Source of the DNA: Ostrinia nubilalis
Taxonomy: Eukaryota; Arthropoda; Insecta; Lepidoptera; Crambidae
Assembly: GCF_963855985.1 (NCBI RefSeq)
Contig: NC_087107.1
Coordinates: 744,001-808,000, forward strand
DNA: 64,000 bases
Reading direction: 5' to 3'
Shown here: positions 34,502 through 45,110 of the stretch, one piece after another
Position numbering within the stretch: the first letter of the stretch is position 1
Layout of the letters: each line of letters opens with the position of its first letter
Translations under genes and position numbers: made by a program
The notes under the pieces: model-generated
Databases searched by the model: none
What the model saw: only the letters and a program-made list of their open reading frames with translations
What the model was told of the DNA's origin: nothing

Positions 34502-35011
34502 TCTTACTAATCTTTAATAAATAAATATAATAAAACAATTCAAATTGTTGCGCGCGGGACGCTCTGTCAACAATGTATTTGAATGTCAATTGTGGTAACG
34601 TTTCGTTCCACGATCACCGCCTAATCGATTTCAACATAAAAAGTATCACTTTTTAAATAAAATAAAAATACAAGCATTCATTTCATGTAATAAAACGGGC
34701 TTTAAATTAAGGAAACTAAAAATATACTGTTCTATGTGAGTTGATAGAGTATATTTGCATAAAAGACAATACTTAACCAAACGATGCTGCGTGTAATGGA
34801 TACGCAACATAAAGTCATCATTTGTGTAATTGAAAACATACTTTTTTTGGTAAATGTTGCCATTATGTAAACATTTGAGAGCTGCTTAGCTGATCACGGC
34901 TTCAAATCCGTTGAGTGGCGTTTGAGAATACCATTTAAAATTGAAGGATACTTAAATTTAGGAGCCCGTCAGCTGAGTGACAGATTTGAGTAGTGTTTCA
35001 GTATTCGGCCG
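34502..35011. other. Right end of the Harbinger element
   Basis: Non-coding terminal region of the element, including the inverted repeat at the outer edge. Upstream of the accessory gene start (minus strand), so its promoter is probably here. Confidence 0.5.
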
Positions 35012-35882
35012 TAAAATCGCAAGTCGTTCTGGTAAGATGCTTATATCAAGCAAACGAGTGATTTTTATGTCTTTATAATTTCTTGTTTTTTATTTGATTG
35101 AAAATTAAGTGTTACCATCAACTATTTTTGAAAGTAATGAAGTATTTGGCTTAATAATTTCTTTTTGATTTCAGGACCACGCTCACAATTTTATCGTGCG
35201 TTACTTGTATACAATGCAGAATTATATGCTGCTGTGTAGCCCAGCATACGCTGCTGGCTCGGTAACGTCTAATGTGGAAGAACTCAAATTATTGCTACGC
35301 GACAAACTTCTACAGGAAAGAGGTAACAGATGAACGTTTAATTTTGATAAAGAGGTAACGCTATTAAATATTTGATCTTGTTATAAATAAAAATGAGTCA
35401 TGATTTATTTTTACCAATAACATCATCGTCATCATCTTTAGAGAATTTAGTCTCTTTTACCCTCTTTATCAGAAGCAAATGAAGTATTTGACGTACACTT
35501 TCCACTTGAGCCAGACGTTTCGGTCTGATATTCGTTTTGTCTCTTAGTAGCTTCTTATGATAACCACAGGAAGAGTGGTGTTACTCTATTCTGCGAGAAC
35601 CGCACTAAAACAGCATTCTATTCTAATTTCAGATGAAGACCAAGCCCAACCCTTAGAAGACTTTTTGACCTTCATCGACGGCCATCCCTTGCAGTTCACC
35701 GTGTTCAAGATCATCCACCTTGACTGGACCCTGCCGGTCACCATCCTGAATCTCTGCATTAGCTACCAGATCATTGTTGTGCAGATCACCAATTTATACT
35801 AGATCGATTGAATTTGATACTAGAGTTATAATAGCACGAACACTAAAATCATTATTAGTTTTACGACTTATTTTAATATGTG

Positions 35883-36379
35883 TGTTTGCGCGCTTATGTT
35901 GGCAACAAAGAGTTCTCATGTTCTACTGTTGGTATACATGCGTGCATCTTCCCGACCATTCGCCAAAGTTCCTTGGCGTCTAACGCCATCTATTTCTCCG
36001 CGGCGTAAACTGTTGTGCCGCCTACCAAACATTTGAAAGAAAAAAGACAGTTGCCCGTTGCCCAGACTCCATTTTTCACGTGTGCATCTACGCCGCTACA
36101 AAAAACTATTTTATTCTATCGTTTGGTGATTTTGTGCGAAGTGCAGTGTTTTCCGCTATTCGAACGACGCCCTCTGATATTGGATTGCCACAAGGAGTGC
36201 TGGAACTGGGAAAGGGAGCCCGGTGTCGCTGTTACCAGGTCAGTGCATGAGTCTCATATAATCTCAATATATCGGGTAAACTCCTTCCTTGGCAACTCAC
36301 ACAGTTATTCTATTCCCGCATCGCATTTTCTATTTAATTTCTCTTAAAACAAATACGTAACAAACCCCTCGCATCACCA
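35883..36379 (+). repeat. 5' LTR of BEL copy B
   Basis: 497 bp, ends as in copy A. Confidence 0.92.
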
Positions 36380-36588
36380 ATTTTTTTATGGTACCTTAGA
36401 TCCGGATTTAACCAGCCCCGTTCTATATTTATTTACGCTATAATCCTTGTTACGTATTTTAATACCTATATATTATATTGTTATATACATTTTAACGCAT
36501 CTATAACTGTGTTCGCATCGCATTTTGCTCAAATTACGCATATTTTTTCATCTAACGCAAACTCGCTCGCTTTGAAACGGCGTCCAAA

Positions 36589-39500
36589 ATGGCGTCCGCT
36601 ACAAAATTAAAATTTGTCGTTGCTAAAAAGCAAGCCATTTTCGCTCGCATTAATGAAATCTTTACTGTTGCAAAGAATATTTCGATCTCAAAAGAAATAA
36701 CTAAGTCTCAACAAGCATTTTTAGCTTCATGTTCAACTTTACCAAAATTGTATGATGAATTTAATTCGCTTTGCGATCAGCATAATCTTTTAGAGATGGA
36801 GTTGAATCCCGTAGCTGTTCCCAATTTTAGTGATTGGTCATCCTTTGAGGAGCTTTATTCATACATTTCACAAACGCGTTCATCAATTGTTGAATGTCAG
36901 GCAAATACCGCACATACTTCATCAACAAAATCTGCAAACAGTGATACAATTAGATTACCCCCGATCGAATTACCTTCATTTGACGGAAATCCTAATAATT
37001 GGCCCCTATTTTACGAATCATTCAAAACAAACGTGCATAACAACAAAGCATTGACCAACGCGCACCGAGTGCAATATTTGATAGGTAAATTGAGTGGCTC
37101 GGCGCTCAAGACATTCACAGGCGTAATACCGAATGAGGTCAATTACCCCACTATTTGGGAATCTCTAATAACTAAATATCAAGATAAACGTGCACTAGGC
37201 ACCATGTATTTGAATAACATTTTGCACATTAAACTAACAAACAGTTCGCCATCTCAATTAAATGATTTTATAGAAAACCTTAACTCATCTTTTGCCGCGC
37301 TAAGACAATTAAATATCGATGATTTACCTGACTTCATCATAACGCATATCGCATTAAAAAAGTTAGACTTACAAACTGTGCAACAATTCGAATCATCTAT
37401 TCGTGACAAAGACATACCGGAGAGTTCAGATGTTATCAATTTCATCCGCCACCATATTAAAGTCTTAGAACGAACATCTTCGTTTTCGGTTCAACAGACA
37501 CAACCGCGACCGCGCTATAATAATAATAACACTGCTAAAAGAGTGTCTCATACCTTTGCCATAACAAATGACAACACATCGGAAAATGTTAAAGTAAATA
37601 ATACGTGCATTTATTGTAAATCGGTTCAGCATTTTCGTCTTTATGAATGCACCGAGTTTAAGAAAATGAGCATCAAAGATAGATTTCAATTTGTGAAACA
37701 AAACCATTTGTGTGTTAATTGTTTAGGGTCAAGTCACAATACTTCAAAGTGCGGTTCTCAAAGCTTGTGTAAAATCTGTAATAAAAAACATCATTCTATG
37801 TTGCATTTTGACACCCCGGTTACTTCGCAATCCACTCGCATTAATACAAATCAAATTACAACGCATTCACCACCTTTCGCGGCGCCTCCGCAGTCAGCGG
37901 CCCCGCCCGTAACCACCTCTGTGCAGCCGGAACGCTCTGTGTGCTTGCACTCGCAGTCCAGTGACAATTCCGCCACATGTTTAGGCGCGTATCAGGACGA
38001 GGCGGACGTCGTATTGACAACCTCACATAAAACCAATTCTACGACAATACTTCCTACCGCGCAAGTTTATGTACCTATTAATGGTAAACACGTAACTATC
38101 AGATGTTTGATTGACAGTGCATCGCAAAATAATATTGTAACGCTTTCATGTTGTAATCAATTGAACTTGAATATTCAACCGCTAATTAATTCGACTATTA
38201 AAACTGTAGGGTCGCTCGATACCTCTGTTTTAGGTTTTGTTTCGCTGACAATTAAGTCTCGCGTCTCTGACGCACAATATAATGTAAAATGCTTGGTAGT
38301 CGAACATATTACTGACTATCTACCTACTCGCGTTGTTAACGCAAGCATAATCGACGACTTTTCGAATATCCCACTCGCCGATGATTTATGGAATTTACCT
38401 GGCGATATTCACGCAATTCTCGGCGCACCGTTGTTCCCACATTTATTGCTCGGTGGTAAGATTATACCTACTGTGACATCGTGCCCGGCTGACGGCCCGG
38501 TCATTGCCCCTCACGCGCTCGAAACTACTCTTGGCTATATTGTTGTGGGTGAAATGGTTAGCTCCGTCGAACCTGGCAATGTAGCCTGGTCCTTCGGTCC
38601 TTTAATAAATGACAATTTGCATCAGTCTTTAATTAAATTTTGGGAGCTTGAGGAGGTTACTAGTGGTGGCTGTGACGTCAGTCCGGACGACCGCGAGTGC
38701 GAACGCAAGTTCTTATCGACAGTGTCGCGCGATTCTTCTGGCCGTTTCATTGTTTCTTTGCCTTTTAAAGGGGATCCTAAAACATTAGGTAATTCGCATA
38801 TTGGTGCTCAGCGTCGATTAGCTGCACTTGAGCGTAAATTCATCGCGCTGCCTACACTTCGTGAGGCGTATAATGAAGTAATTTCTGACTATTTAAAAAA
38901 GGGTTATTTATCTGAAATACCATACTCATCCGTGGCTTTGAGTGAGGGTTACTTCATCCCACATCACGCTGTAATTCGTCCCGATAGAACTACGACTAAA
39001 ACGCGCATTGTTTTGGATGCCAGCGCCAAAACGGACACTGGCTTTTCGCTCAACGATTTACTCATGACTGGACCTAACTTGCAGGCTGATTTATTTACAT
39101 TGCTATTAAGGTTTCGTCAATTTGAAATAGCCGTCACTGCTGACGTGCAACAAATGTACCTTCGCATACTTTTATCAGATGATGATCGTAAATATCAAAA
39201 AATATTATACCGGTTTAATGAAGACGAACTTGTTCGTATTTTCCAATTTAATTCGGTCGCATTCGGTCTTCGCTCGAGTCCGTACCTGGCTATGCGCACG
39301 ATCCGACAATTGGCTCTTGAGGAACAGGATCGCTTCCCTCGCGCTGCAGAGGTCGCCACTCACGAAATGTACATGGACGATTTAACTTCGTCAGTTCCCA
39401 CCGCAAATGACGCGATTCAGTTAGCTCATGACCTAATCGCAATGTTTAAATCCGGTGGATTTGATCTAATAAAATGGGCCAGTAACTCGCCTGAACTTCT

Positions 39501-41916
39501 CGCTCATTTGCCTGAGTCTCATCGCGCCGCAATTGAATTCACCGATAATAGCGACACACTAAAGGTCCTAGGTTTGAAATGGCTACCAGTAACTGACACT
39601 TTCACGTTCACAATTAACGAAACTCCCGCTAATAATACTAAACGCGTGATTTTATCTACTATTGCTCGCTTGTTTGATGTACTCGGCTTAGTTGCGCCTG
39701 TTATACTTTACGCCAAGCTTTTACTTCAAGATTTATGGCTCGCTAAAATTGATTGGGATGAAGTACCACCTCAACCAATTATTGACCGCTTCACTGAATT
39801 TAAAAATGAATTGCCCCTTTTATCAAGTTTGCAAATACCGCGCCACTTGGGCATATCAGCAGGTTGCACTGTCCGCTTACTCGGTTTCGGAGATGCCAGT
39901 CTTAAGGCATATGGCTGTGCAATTTTTTTGCATGTAACGCATCCGAACGGTGACATTTCTATACAATTAGTATGTTCAAGGTCGAAAGTCGCTCCGCTCA
40001 AAACTATAACGCTCGCTAGGCTCGAATTGTGTGCCGCATTGCTTCTTTCTGAATTTATTAAACGAGTTCACGCCGCATTTGATAATCGCTACCCTATAAA
40101 TGAAATATTCGCCTTTTCAGATTCCACTATCGCTCTGTCGTGGATTCATTCATCGCCGCACCGTTGGCAAATGTTTGTCGCCAACCGTGTTAGTAAAATA
40201 CACGATAATTTGCCACCTGGCCGCTTTTTTCATATAAACGGATCTGAGAATCCCAGTGACTGTGTTTCGCGAGGTCTTTTACCTTCGCAATTAATCGCGC
40301 AATCATTATGGTGGCATGGCCCCTTGTGGGCTCAATCTCCCATCGCCGATTGGCCGATCGTGCCCTTTGTATCTTCTCATCTTGATGATATACCTGAAAT
40401 GAGACCGTCGGTTACTTTAACTGCTGTATCCGATGTAGACACATCGCCGCACCCCCTTCTTGAGCTCGCATCCCGGGTCTCGTCCTGGAAAAAATTAAAA
40501 CGCATTACTGTTTATGTCTTACGCTTTATAAAAAAGATACCTAACTCACCTTCAATCGAAGCACCTCATCTGGAATCTGCTGAACTCGTTCTTCTTCGTA
40601 CGCTACAGAAACAATATTTCAATGAAGATATAAAAAACATATCCAATGGTAACTTGCCTTCCGCATCCCTCAGAAAACTTGATTTGTTCATAGACAATGA
40701 CGGGCTGCTCCGCGTTGGTGGGCGCCTTACTAACGCTGACATTCCATTTGAAAATCAACATCCAATTTTGCTGCCTCGTAGTCATCACATCATTAATCTC
40801 ATCATCGATGATTGTCATCGATCTAATTGTCATACTGGATCGCATCTTTTAATGTCATTATTAAGACAGAGATATTGGATTGTATCTGCTCGCAACATTA
40901 TCCGACAGCGTGTTCGCAAATGCAATTTTTGTTTTAAGGTCGCACCTACTCATCCTTCGCCTATAATGGCAAGCCTTCCACCAGCTCGTGTTCAAGAAGC
41001 TAAAGCTTTCACCCACACTGGAGTAGATTATGCTGGGCCTATTAACATAACACTTACACGTAGACGTGGTGTTAAAAGTCAAAAGGCTTACATTTGCCTT
41101 TTTGTTTGCCTAACTACAAAGGCAATACACATCGAATTGGCTTCGGATTTGAGTACTGAAACATTTCTAGACGCTTTTAAGCGCTTTCTTTCCAGGCGAG
41201 GTCCTGTCTCATGTATGTACTCTGACAACGGAACCAATTTTATCGGTGCTAATCGACAATTGGACGAACTTTACAGTTTCCTTTTCGCGCATGAAACGTG
41301 TACCGCGTTTCAAAATGAATTAACTGACAACCGCAAGATTATTTGGCGTACTTTGCCTGCTCGAGCTCCCCACATGGGCGGCATTTGGGAGGCAAATATA
41401 AAAAGTATAAAAACGCATTTATTCCGCACAATCGGTAATCAGCTGCTTTGTTATGAAGAGCTCTTAACTGTCCTAACTCAGATAGAATGTCTATTAAATT
41501 CGCGTCCGTTGTGTCTGTTGGCCGATCAACCTCACCATATTTTGACTCCAGCGCATTTTTTAATGACTACACCTTTACAAAGTTTACCTGTAAGCGAACT
41601 AAATTCATCAATGCGTCTTTCTGATCGAAAATCCCTTTTGGATAAATTAGTGCGAGACTACTGGAAGAGGTGGCACTTAGACTATTTGCATACTTTACAA
41701 GTAAGACAGAAATGGAATACACCTGCTGTTCCAGTCAGTCCTGGGACTCTTGTTCTCGTACATCATGATGATACACCACCTCTTCGTTGGCCCACTGGCA
41801 TAATAGAGCAAGTATATCCTGGTAAGGATGGGATTATTCGCGTCGCTTCAGTAAGAACAACAACTGGAACTTATAAGCGTCCTGTTGTTAAATTATGCCC
41901 ACTTCCTACTCAATAG
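36589..41916 (+). CDS. BEL/Pao Gag-Pol polyprotein, copy B
   Basis: A 1,775-aa uninterrupted frame, nearly the same protein as copy A; the extra residue is an Asn just before the first zinc knuckle. All catalytic motifs named for copy A are present, including Y-M-D-D and the integrase D, D and E positions. Scattered substitutions separate the copies. The coding region looks functional, but its damaged primer-binding site may prevent copying. Confidence 0.93.
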   Translation: MASATKLKFVVAKKQAIFARINEIFTVAKNISISKEITKSQQAFLASCSTLPKLYDEFNSLCDQHNLLEMELNPVAVPNFSDWSSFEELYSYISQTRSSIVECQANTAHTSSTKSANSDTIRLPPIELPSFDGNPNNWPLFYESFKTNVHNNKALTNAHRVQYLIGKLSGSALKTFTGVIPNEVNYPTIWESLITKYQDKRALGTMYLNNILHIKLTNSSPSQLNDFIENLNSSFAALRQLNIDDLPDFIITHIALKKLDLQTVQQFESSIRDKDIPESSDVINFIRHHIKVLERTSSFSVQQTQPRPRYNNNNTAKRVSHTFAITNDNTSENVKVNNTCIYCKSVQHFRLYECTEFKKMSIKDRFQFVKQNHLCVNCLGSSHNTSKCGSQSLCKICNKKHHSMLHFDTPVTSQSTRINTNQITTHSPPFAAPPQSAAPPVTTSVQPERSVCLHSQSSDNSATCLGAYQDEADVVLTTSHKTNSTTILPTAQVYVPINGKHVTIRCLIDSASQNNIVTLSCCNQLNLNIQPLINSTIKTVGSLDTSVLGFVSLTIKSRVSDAQYNVKCLVVEHITDYLPTRVVNASIIDDFSNIPLADDLWNLPGDIHAILGAPLFPHLLLGGKIIPTVTSCPADGPVIAPHALETTLGYIVVGEMVSSVEPGNVAWSFGPLINDNLHQSLIKFWELEEVTSGGCDVSPDDRECERKFLSTVSRDSSGRFIVSLPFKGDPKTLGNSHIGAQRRLAALERKFIALPTLREAYNEVISDYLKKGYLSEIPYSSVALSEGYFIPHHAVIRPDRTTTKTRIVLDASAKTDTGFSLNDLLMTGPNLQADLFTLLLRFRQFEIAVTADVQQMYLRILLSDDDRKYQKILYRFNEDELVRIFQFNSVAFGLRSSPYLAMRTIRQLALEEQDRFPRAAEVATHEMYMDDLTSSVPTANDAIQLAHDLIAMFKSGGFDLIKWASNSPELLAHLPESHRAAIEFTDNSDTLKVLGLKWLPVTDTFTFTINETPANNTKRVILSTIARLFDVLGLVAPVILYAKLLLQDLWLAKIDWDEVPPQPIIDRFTEFKNELPLLSSLQIPRHLGISAGCTVRLLGFGDASLKAYGCAIFLHVTHPNGDISIQLVCSRSKVAPLKTITLARLELCAALLLSEFIKRVHAAFDNRYPINEIFAFSDSTIALSWIHSSPHRWQMFVANRVSKIHDNLPPGRFFHINGSENPSDCVSRGLLPSQLIAQSLWWHGPLWAQSPIADWPIVPFVSSHLDDIPEMRPSVTLTAVSDVDTSPHPLLELASRVSSWKKLKRITVYVLRFIKKIPNSPSIEAPHLESAELVLLRTLQKQYFNEDIKNISNGNLPSASLRKLDLFIDNDGLLRVGGRLTNADIPFENQHPILLPRSHHIINLIIDDCHRSNCHTGSHLLMSLLRQRYWIVSARNIIRQRVRKCNFCFKVAPTHPSPIMASLPPARVQEAKAFTHTGVDYAGPINITLTRRRGVKSQKAYICLFVCLTTKAIHIELASDLSTETFLDAFKRFLSRRGPVSCMYSDNGTNFIGANRQLDELYSFLFAHETCTAFQNELTDNRKIIWRTLPARAPHMGGIWEANIKSIKTHLFRTIGNQLLCYEELLTVLTQIECLLNSRPLCLLADQPHHILTPAHFLMTTPLQSLPVSELNSSMRLSDRKSLLDKLVRDYWKRWHLDYLHTLQVRQKWNTPAVPVSPGTLVLVHHDDTPPLRWPTGIIEQVYPGKDGIIRVASVRTTTGTYKRPVVKLCPLPTQ

Positions 41917-42123
41917 CAAACACAGTTATAATCGCATACAACCTCATATTTATATCATATTTTATACATACCACATTTTTGTCTTATATTTATATATTTT
42001 GCTTTAATTGCCCTCCAAAACCAGTATTATATTCCGTCACATTTAAATCTTGATCTTAACTTTATTTTAGTAATTCTGCATCATATTCTTTGAAAATCCC
42101 TAGTATTTTCAAGCCGGGGAGGA

Positions 42124-42620
42124 TGTTTGCGCGCTTATGTTGGCAACAAAGAGTTCTCATGTTCTACTGTTGGTATACATGCGTGCATCTTCCCGACCAT
42201 TCGCCAAAGTTCCTTGGCGTCTAACGCCATCTATTTCTCCGCGGCGTAAACTGTTGTGCCGCCTACCAAACATTTGAAAGAAAAAAGACAGTTGCCCGTT
42301 GCCCAGACTCCATTTTTCACGTGTGCATCTACGCCGCTACAAAAAACTATTTTATTCTATCGTTTGGTGATTTTGTGCGAAGTGCAGTGTTTTCCGCTAT
42401 TCGAACGACGCCCTCTGATATTGGATTGCCACAAGGAGTGCTGGAACTGGGAAAGGGAGCCCGGTGTCGCTGTTACCAGGTCAGTGCATGAGTCTCATAT
42501 AATCTCAATATATCGGGTAAACTCCTTCCTTGGCAACTCACACAGTTATTCTATTCCCGCATCGCATTTTCTATTTAATTTCTCTTAAAACAAATACGTA
42601 ACAAACCCCTCGCATCACCA
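42124..42620 (+). repeat. 3' LTR of BEL copy B
   Basis: 497 bp, by eye identical to the left LTR of the same element; purine tract ccggggagga directly precedes it. Confidence 0.92.
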
Positions 42621-42626
42621 ATGTGT

Positions 42627-42879
42627 GTGTTCTTTCTTTATCGAAGGAAGTCATGAATATTTGAAATTGTCATATTCATTTTTCTTCCTTTGACAGCTTT
42701 TGATAAAAGGTTAATACTAATTGATTAGTGGTACCTACCTTATGATGTAATCATTGGTCGGAACTATACTTGTTACGCTTTTGAGTGCTCGTATAGACGT
42801 AATTCATTACACTGAGTAGTGCACTGCGGAAGTGCTTTATCTTTACCAATTTTAGTACAAGTGATTTTATTATCTAGAG
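42627..42879 (+). promoter_or_regulatory. Conserved 5' flank of GR-7
   Basis: This flank aligns along its length with 44815-45110 before GR-8 (shared ttggtcggaact, cttttgagtgctcgta, ttacactgagtagtg, acaagtgattttatta). It was copied with the gene and should contain the promoter and leader. No specific binding site can be named. Confidence 0.45.
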
Positions 42880-44574
42880 ATGATAATTTTTCCCAATATG
42901 TCAAATCATAATAACATTAACCAAAACAGTAACATATCCAAATGTAATAAAATATTCTTCACTCTCCTGCTCATAATTTTATCCCTAGACTTCGGCTTTG
43001 TTAATTTCCCATCGGTAAAAGTAAATAGAATAATAACATGTTTGACAATTTTATACGCCTTTTGTATGTGTACATACACATTAATGAGGTTTCAAATCCC
43101 TTTGATAACATCGAGGACGGCAGCAACAATGGAATCTAGACATCATAACTCGATTCTGGACAATATTAGATTCCTTACACTATTTTTTTAATTCATTGAT
43201 TCTCTTTGTATTCAAGCATGGGAGTTCATTTTGTGACTTCCATAAAGCATTAATATCGATCGATACAAATCTGTCAACTGAGAGTAAAGCGTACGACTTG
43301 AATTTGATCATGATCACTTGTTGCGTGTGGTGCGTTCATAAAATTGTACTCATTAGTGTGTTTGCCTGGAATGCTGAAGATTCTTTCACTCAAAACTTAA
43401 GCTGGTACTTGTATATACTTCAACTGTTCACTTATGATATTATTATGGTCATTAGTTTTTTTATTTTCTATTTTGTTTATCGACGCATCAAAACTTTGAC
43501 TGGTTCAATTCAATCGAAGTTCAAAAGAAGGAGCTACGAGTATGACCGGCACATACCGAATTATTTGGAAGTTTACAAGAACATTGTGCTAGCGATAGAC
43601 TCAGCAAAAAAATGTTTTGATTGTTTGGTAAGTAAGTAGGCCTACTAGGTATTTGTCTGTCGTGAAAAATGTAGTAAAGGTATTTTACTCTATATAAAAG
43701 TGCACAAATTATAATAATGTATTATTTTATTGTTACAGTATGTGCTTGCATTAGCGTTCATAATTCCGGATTTGGTTTTGTCGATCTACGTAGGCTTGTC
43801 GAGATTGAAATCTCGCCATTTTGCAGTAAGATCATTCATATTACTTATTCAATAGAAGATCAATATGTAGGTACATAATACACAGTGTTTGTCTATTGTA
43901 TATATTTTCTAATTTGATACGTGTTTCCAGGGCCTCGCAGCTCTTGACTTTGTCACGCTTACTTCGTACACAATACAAGACTACATACTTTTGTGTGGTC
44001 CCGCAGTTGCGGCTGGTATGGTGACGTCGGCAGTTCATGAATTGAAGCTGCTTTTACTCGAAAAAATACTTTTAGAAACAGGTACATGAGTAAACAGTTA
44101 TTTATAATCTATTCATTACTGTCTACGTATTTCATTACTATTAATTTTCCAAACTTCATAGCTTGGGATAAGACGAGGGTCTCTACGAAACATAAAGGTA
44201 CGCGTATAGTTAAAATAATCAAATTTTAGTATTTGATTATTTCAACAAATTTAGGGATGTGCATGTGTGATCTATCTGTTCACTTTGATATTCATTGATG
44301 GAGCAGCGAGCAGCCTACTATTTAATTTTGATCCTACCGATACTGATGTAGGCTACCCTAATTAAGAATATTTTTGTGTCCAACATATTGTTCAATTTTA
44401 GATAATGACGAAGTCCAGGAGGAGTTGGAAGAGTTCCTGGCATACGTCGAGGGGCACCCCATGCAGTTCACCGTGCTCGAGGTGGTCCCGCTCGACTGGT
44501 CGCTGCCGGTCACCATGCTGGACCTCTGCATCACTTACCAGATCATTGTTGTGCAGATCACTAATTTGTTCTAG
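42880..44574 (+). pseudogene. Gustatory receptor GR-7, frameshifted
   Basis: Tandem sister of GR-8. Exons by homology: 42880-43627, 43739-43825, 43931-44081 and 44402-44574, all with GT/AG. Exon 1 is 748 bp, one base more than a whole number of codons. Compared with GR-8 there is one extra A at 43133 or 43134, after which the original frame runs into a stop at about 43189-43191 (104th codon). Everything downstream is open in the shifted frame, including exon 4 with L-D-W-S-L-P-V and T-Y-Q-I-I-V-V-Q-I-T-N-L-F. Exons 3 and 4 each carry one codon more than the GR-1 to GR-6 group, a trait shared with GR-8. A sequencing error at this single base is the main alternative. Confidence 0.8.
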
Positions 44575-44710
44575 TTCATCATCAGACAATACGACGTTAA
44601 TTGCATTATAGTACCTATTACAACTAAATAAGATGCCGTATTTGGCTTGGTGTGCCGTCATCTGTAACTTAAATAGCAGTTCTCAAACTTAAGAATGTGT
44701 TTTAATCCGT

Positions 44711-44805
44711 AACCTCTGCATCAGCTACCAGATCATTGTCGTGCAGATCACCAATTATACTAGATTGATTGAATTTGATACAAGAGTTATAATAGCACGA
44801 ACTTA
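44711..44805 (+). pseudogene. Remnant of a GR exon 4 (GR-6-like)
   Basis: About 95 bases match the end of GR-6 exon 4 and its 3' flank (35746-35845): ctaccagatcattgt, gtgcagatcacca, then gattgaatttgatac and ttataatagcacgaac. One T is lost before the stop. No other receptor exon stands next to it, so it marks the edge of a duplicated block. Confidence 0.85.
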
Positions 44806-44814
44806 ATGTTCATC

Positions 44815-45110
44815 GAAGGATGGCATGAATATTTGAAATTGGGAAATGAATATTTAAAAAATACAAGTCATTTTCATTTTTCTTCCGTTGACAGTTTTTA
44901 ATAAAGGTTAATAGTTACTTATGAAGACTTTCCTACTTGAAATACTAATGGATTAGTGGTACCTTATAATGTAATCATTATTGGTCGGAACTACTTACTT
45001 GTTAAGCTTTTGAGTGCTCGTAGATGTAATCCATTACACTGAGTAGTGTGTGTACTGCGGTAGTGCTATATCCTTACCAGTTTTCCTACAAGTGATTTTA
45101 TTATCCAGAG
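44815..45110 (+). promoter_or_regulatory. Conserved 5' flank of GR-8
   Basis: Counterpart of the GR-7 flank, so the duplication included upstream control sequence. Differs by several small indels. Confidence 0.45.

Larger units (their letters stand above)
23695..35011. mobile_element. PIF/Harbinger transposon carrying a nested BEL element
   Basis: Ends are inverted repeats with cggccgaatac at the outer edge (23695 onward and up to 35011), flanked by TAA on both sides (23692-23694 and 35012-35014), the 3-bp target typical of PIF/Harbinger. It carries the two genes expected of this superfamily: a transposase (plus strand) and a Myb/SANT-like protein (minus strand, several exons). Without the nested BEL copy (6,738 bp including one target copy) it would be about 4.6 kb. 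It also holds an inverted partial copy of its own transposase and a short LINE/SINE tail. It sits in exon 2 of GR-6. Confidence 0.9.
21645..35802 (+). pseudogene. Gustatory receptor GR-6, split by two transposons in exons
   Basis: Every part of a complete receptor is present, but two insertions lie in coding exons. Exon 1 is 21645-22132 plus 23352-23556, interrupted by a mariner-like element. Exon 2 is 23625-23694 plus 35015-35031, interrupted by a Harbinger element. Exon 3 is 35175-35322 and exon 4 is 35633-35802, lengths 148 and 170 as in the neighbours. With each insertion and one target-site copy left out, exon 1 is 693 bp and exon 2 is 87 bp, both whole-codon lengths matching GR-5, and no other stop or frameshift is visible. 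Exon 4 ends S-Y-Q-I-I-V-V-Q-I-T-N-L-Y. The gene as it stands cannot make a normal receptor, but its intact remainder suggests loss was recent or that other alleles lack the insertions. Confidence 0.88.
35883..42620 (+). mobile_element. BEL/Pao LTR retrotransposon, copy B (full length)
   Basis: LTRs 35883-36379 and 42124-42620, each 497 bp. The target duplication is ATGTG (35878-35882 and 42621-42625). The two LTRs share bases that differ from copy A (for example gaaagaaaaaag and cccagactcc), so this is an independent insertion from a slightly different parent. The primer site after the left LTR (tggtaccttagatccgg) is altered from the clean tRNA-Tyr match of copy A. It lies 80 bp downstream of the GR-6 stop. 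Confidence 0.93.
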
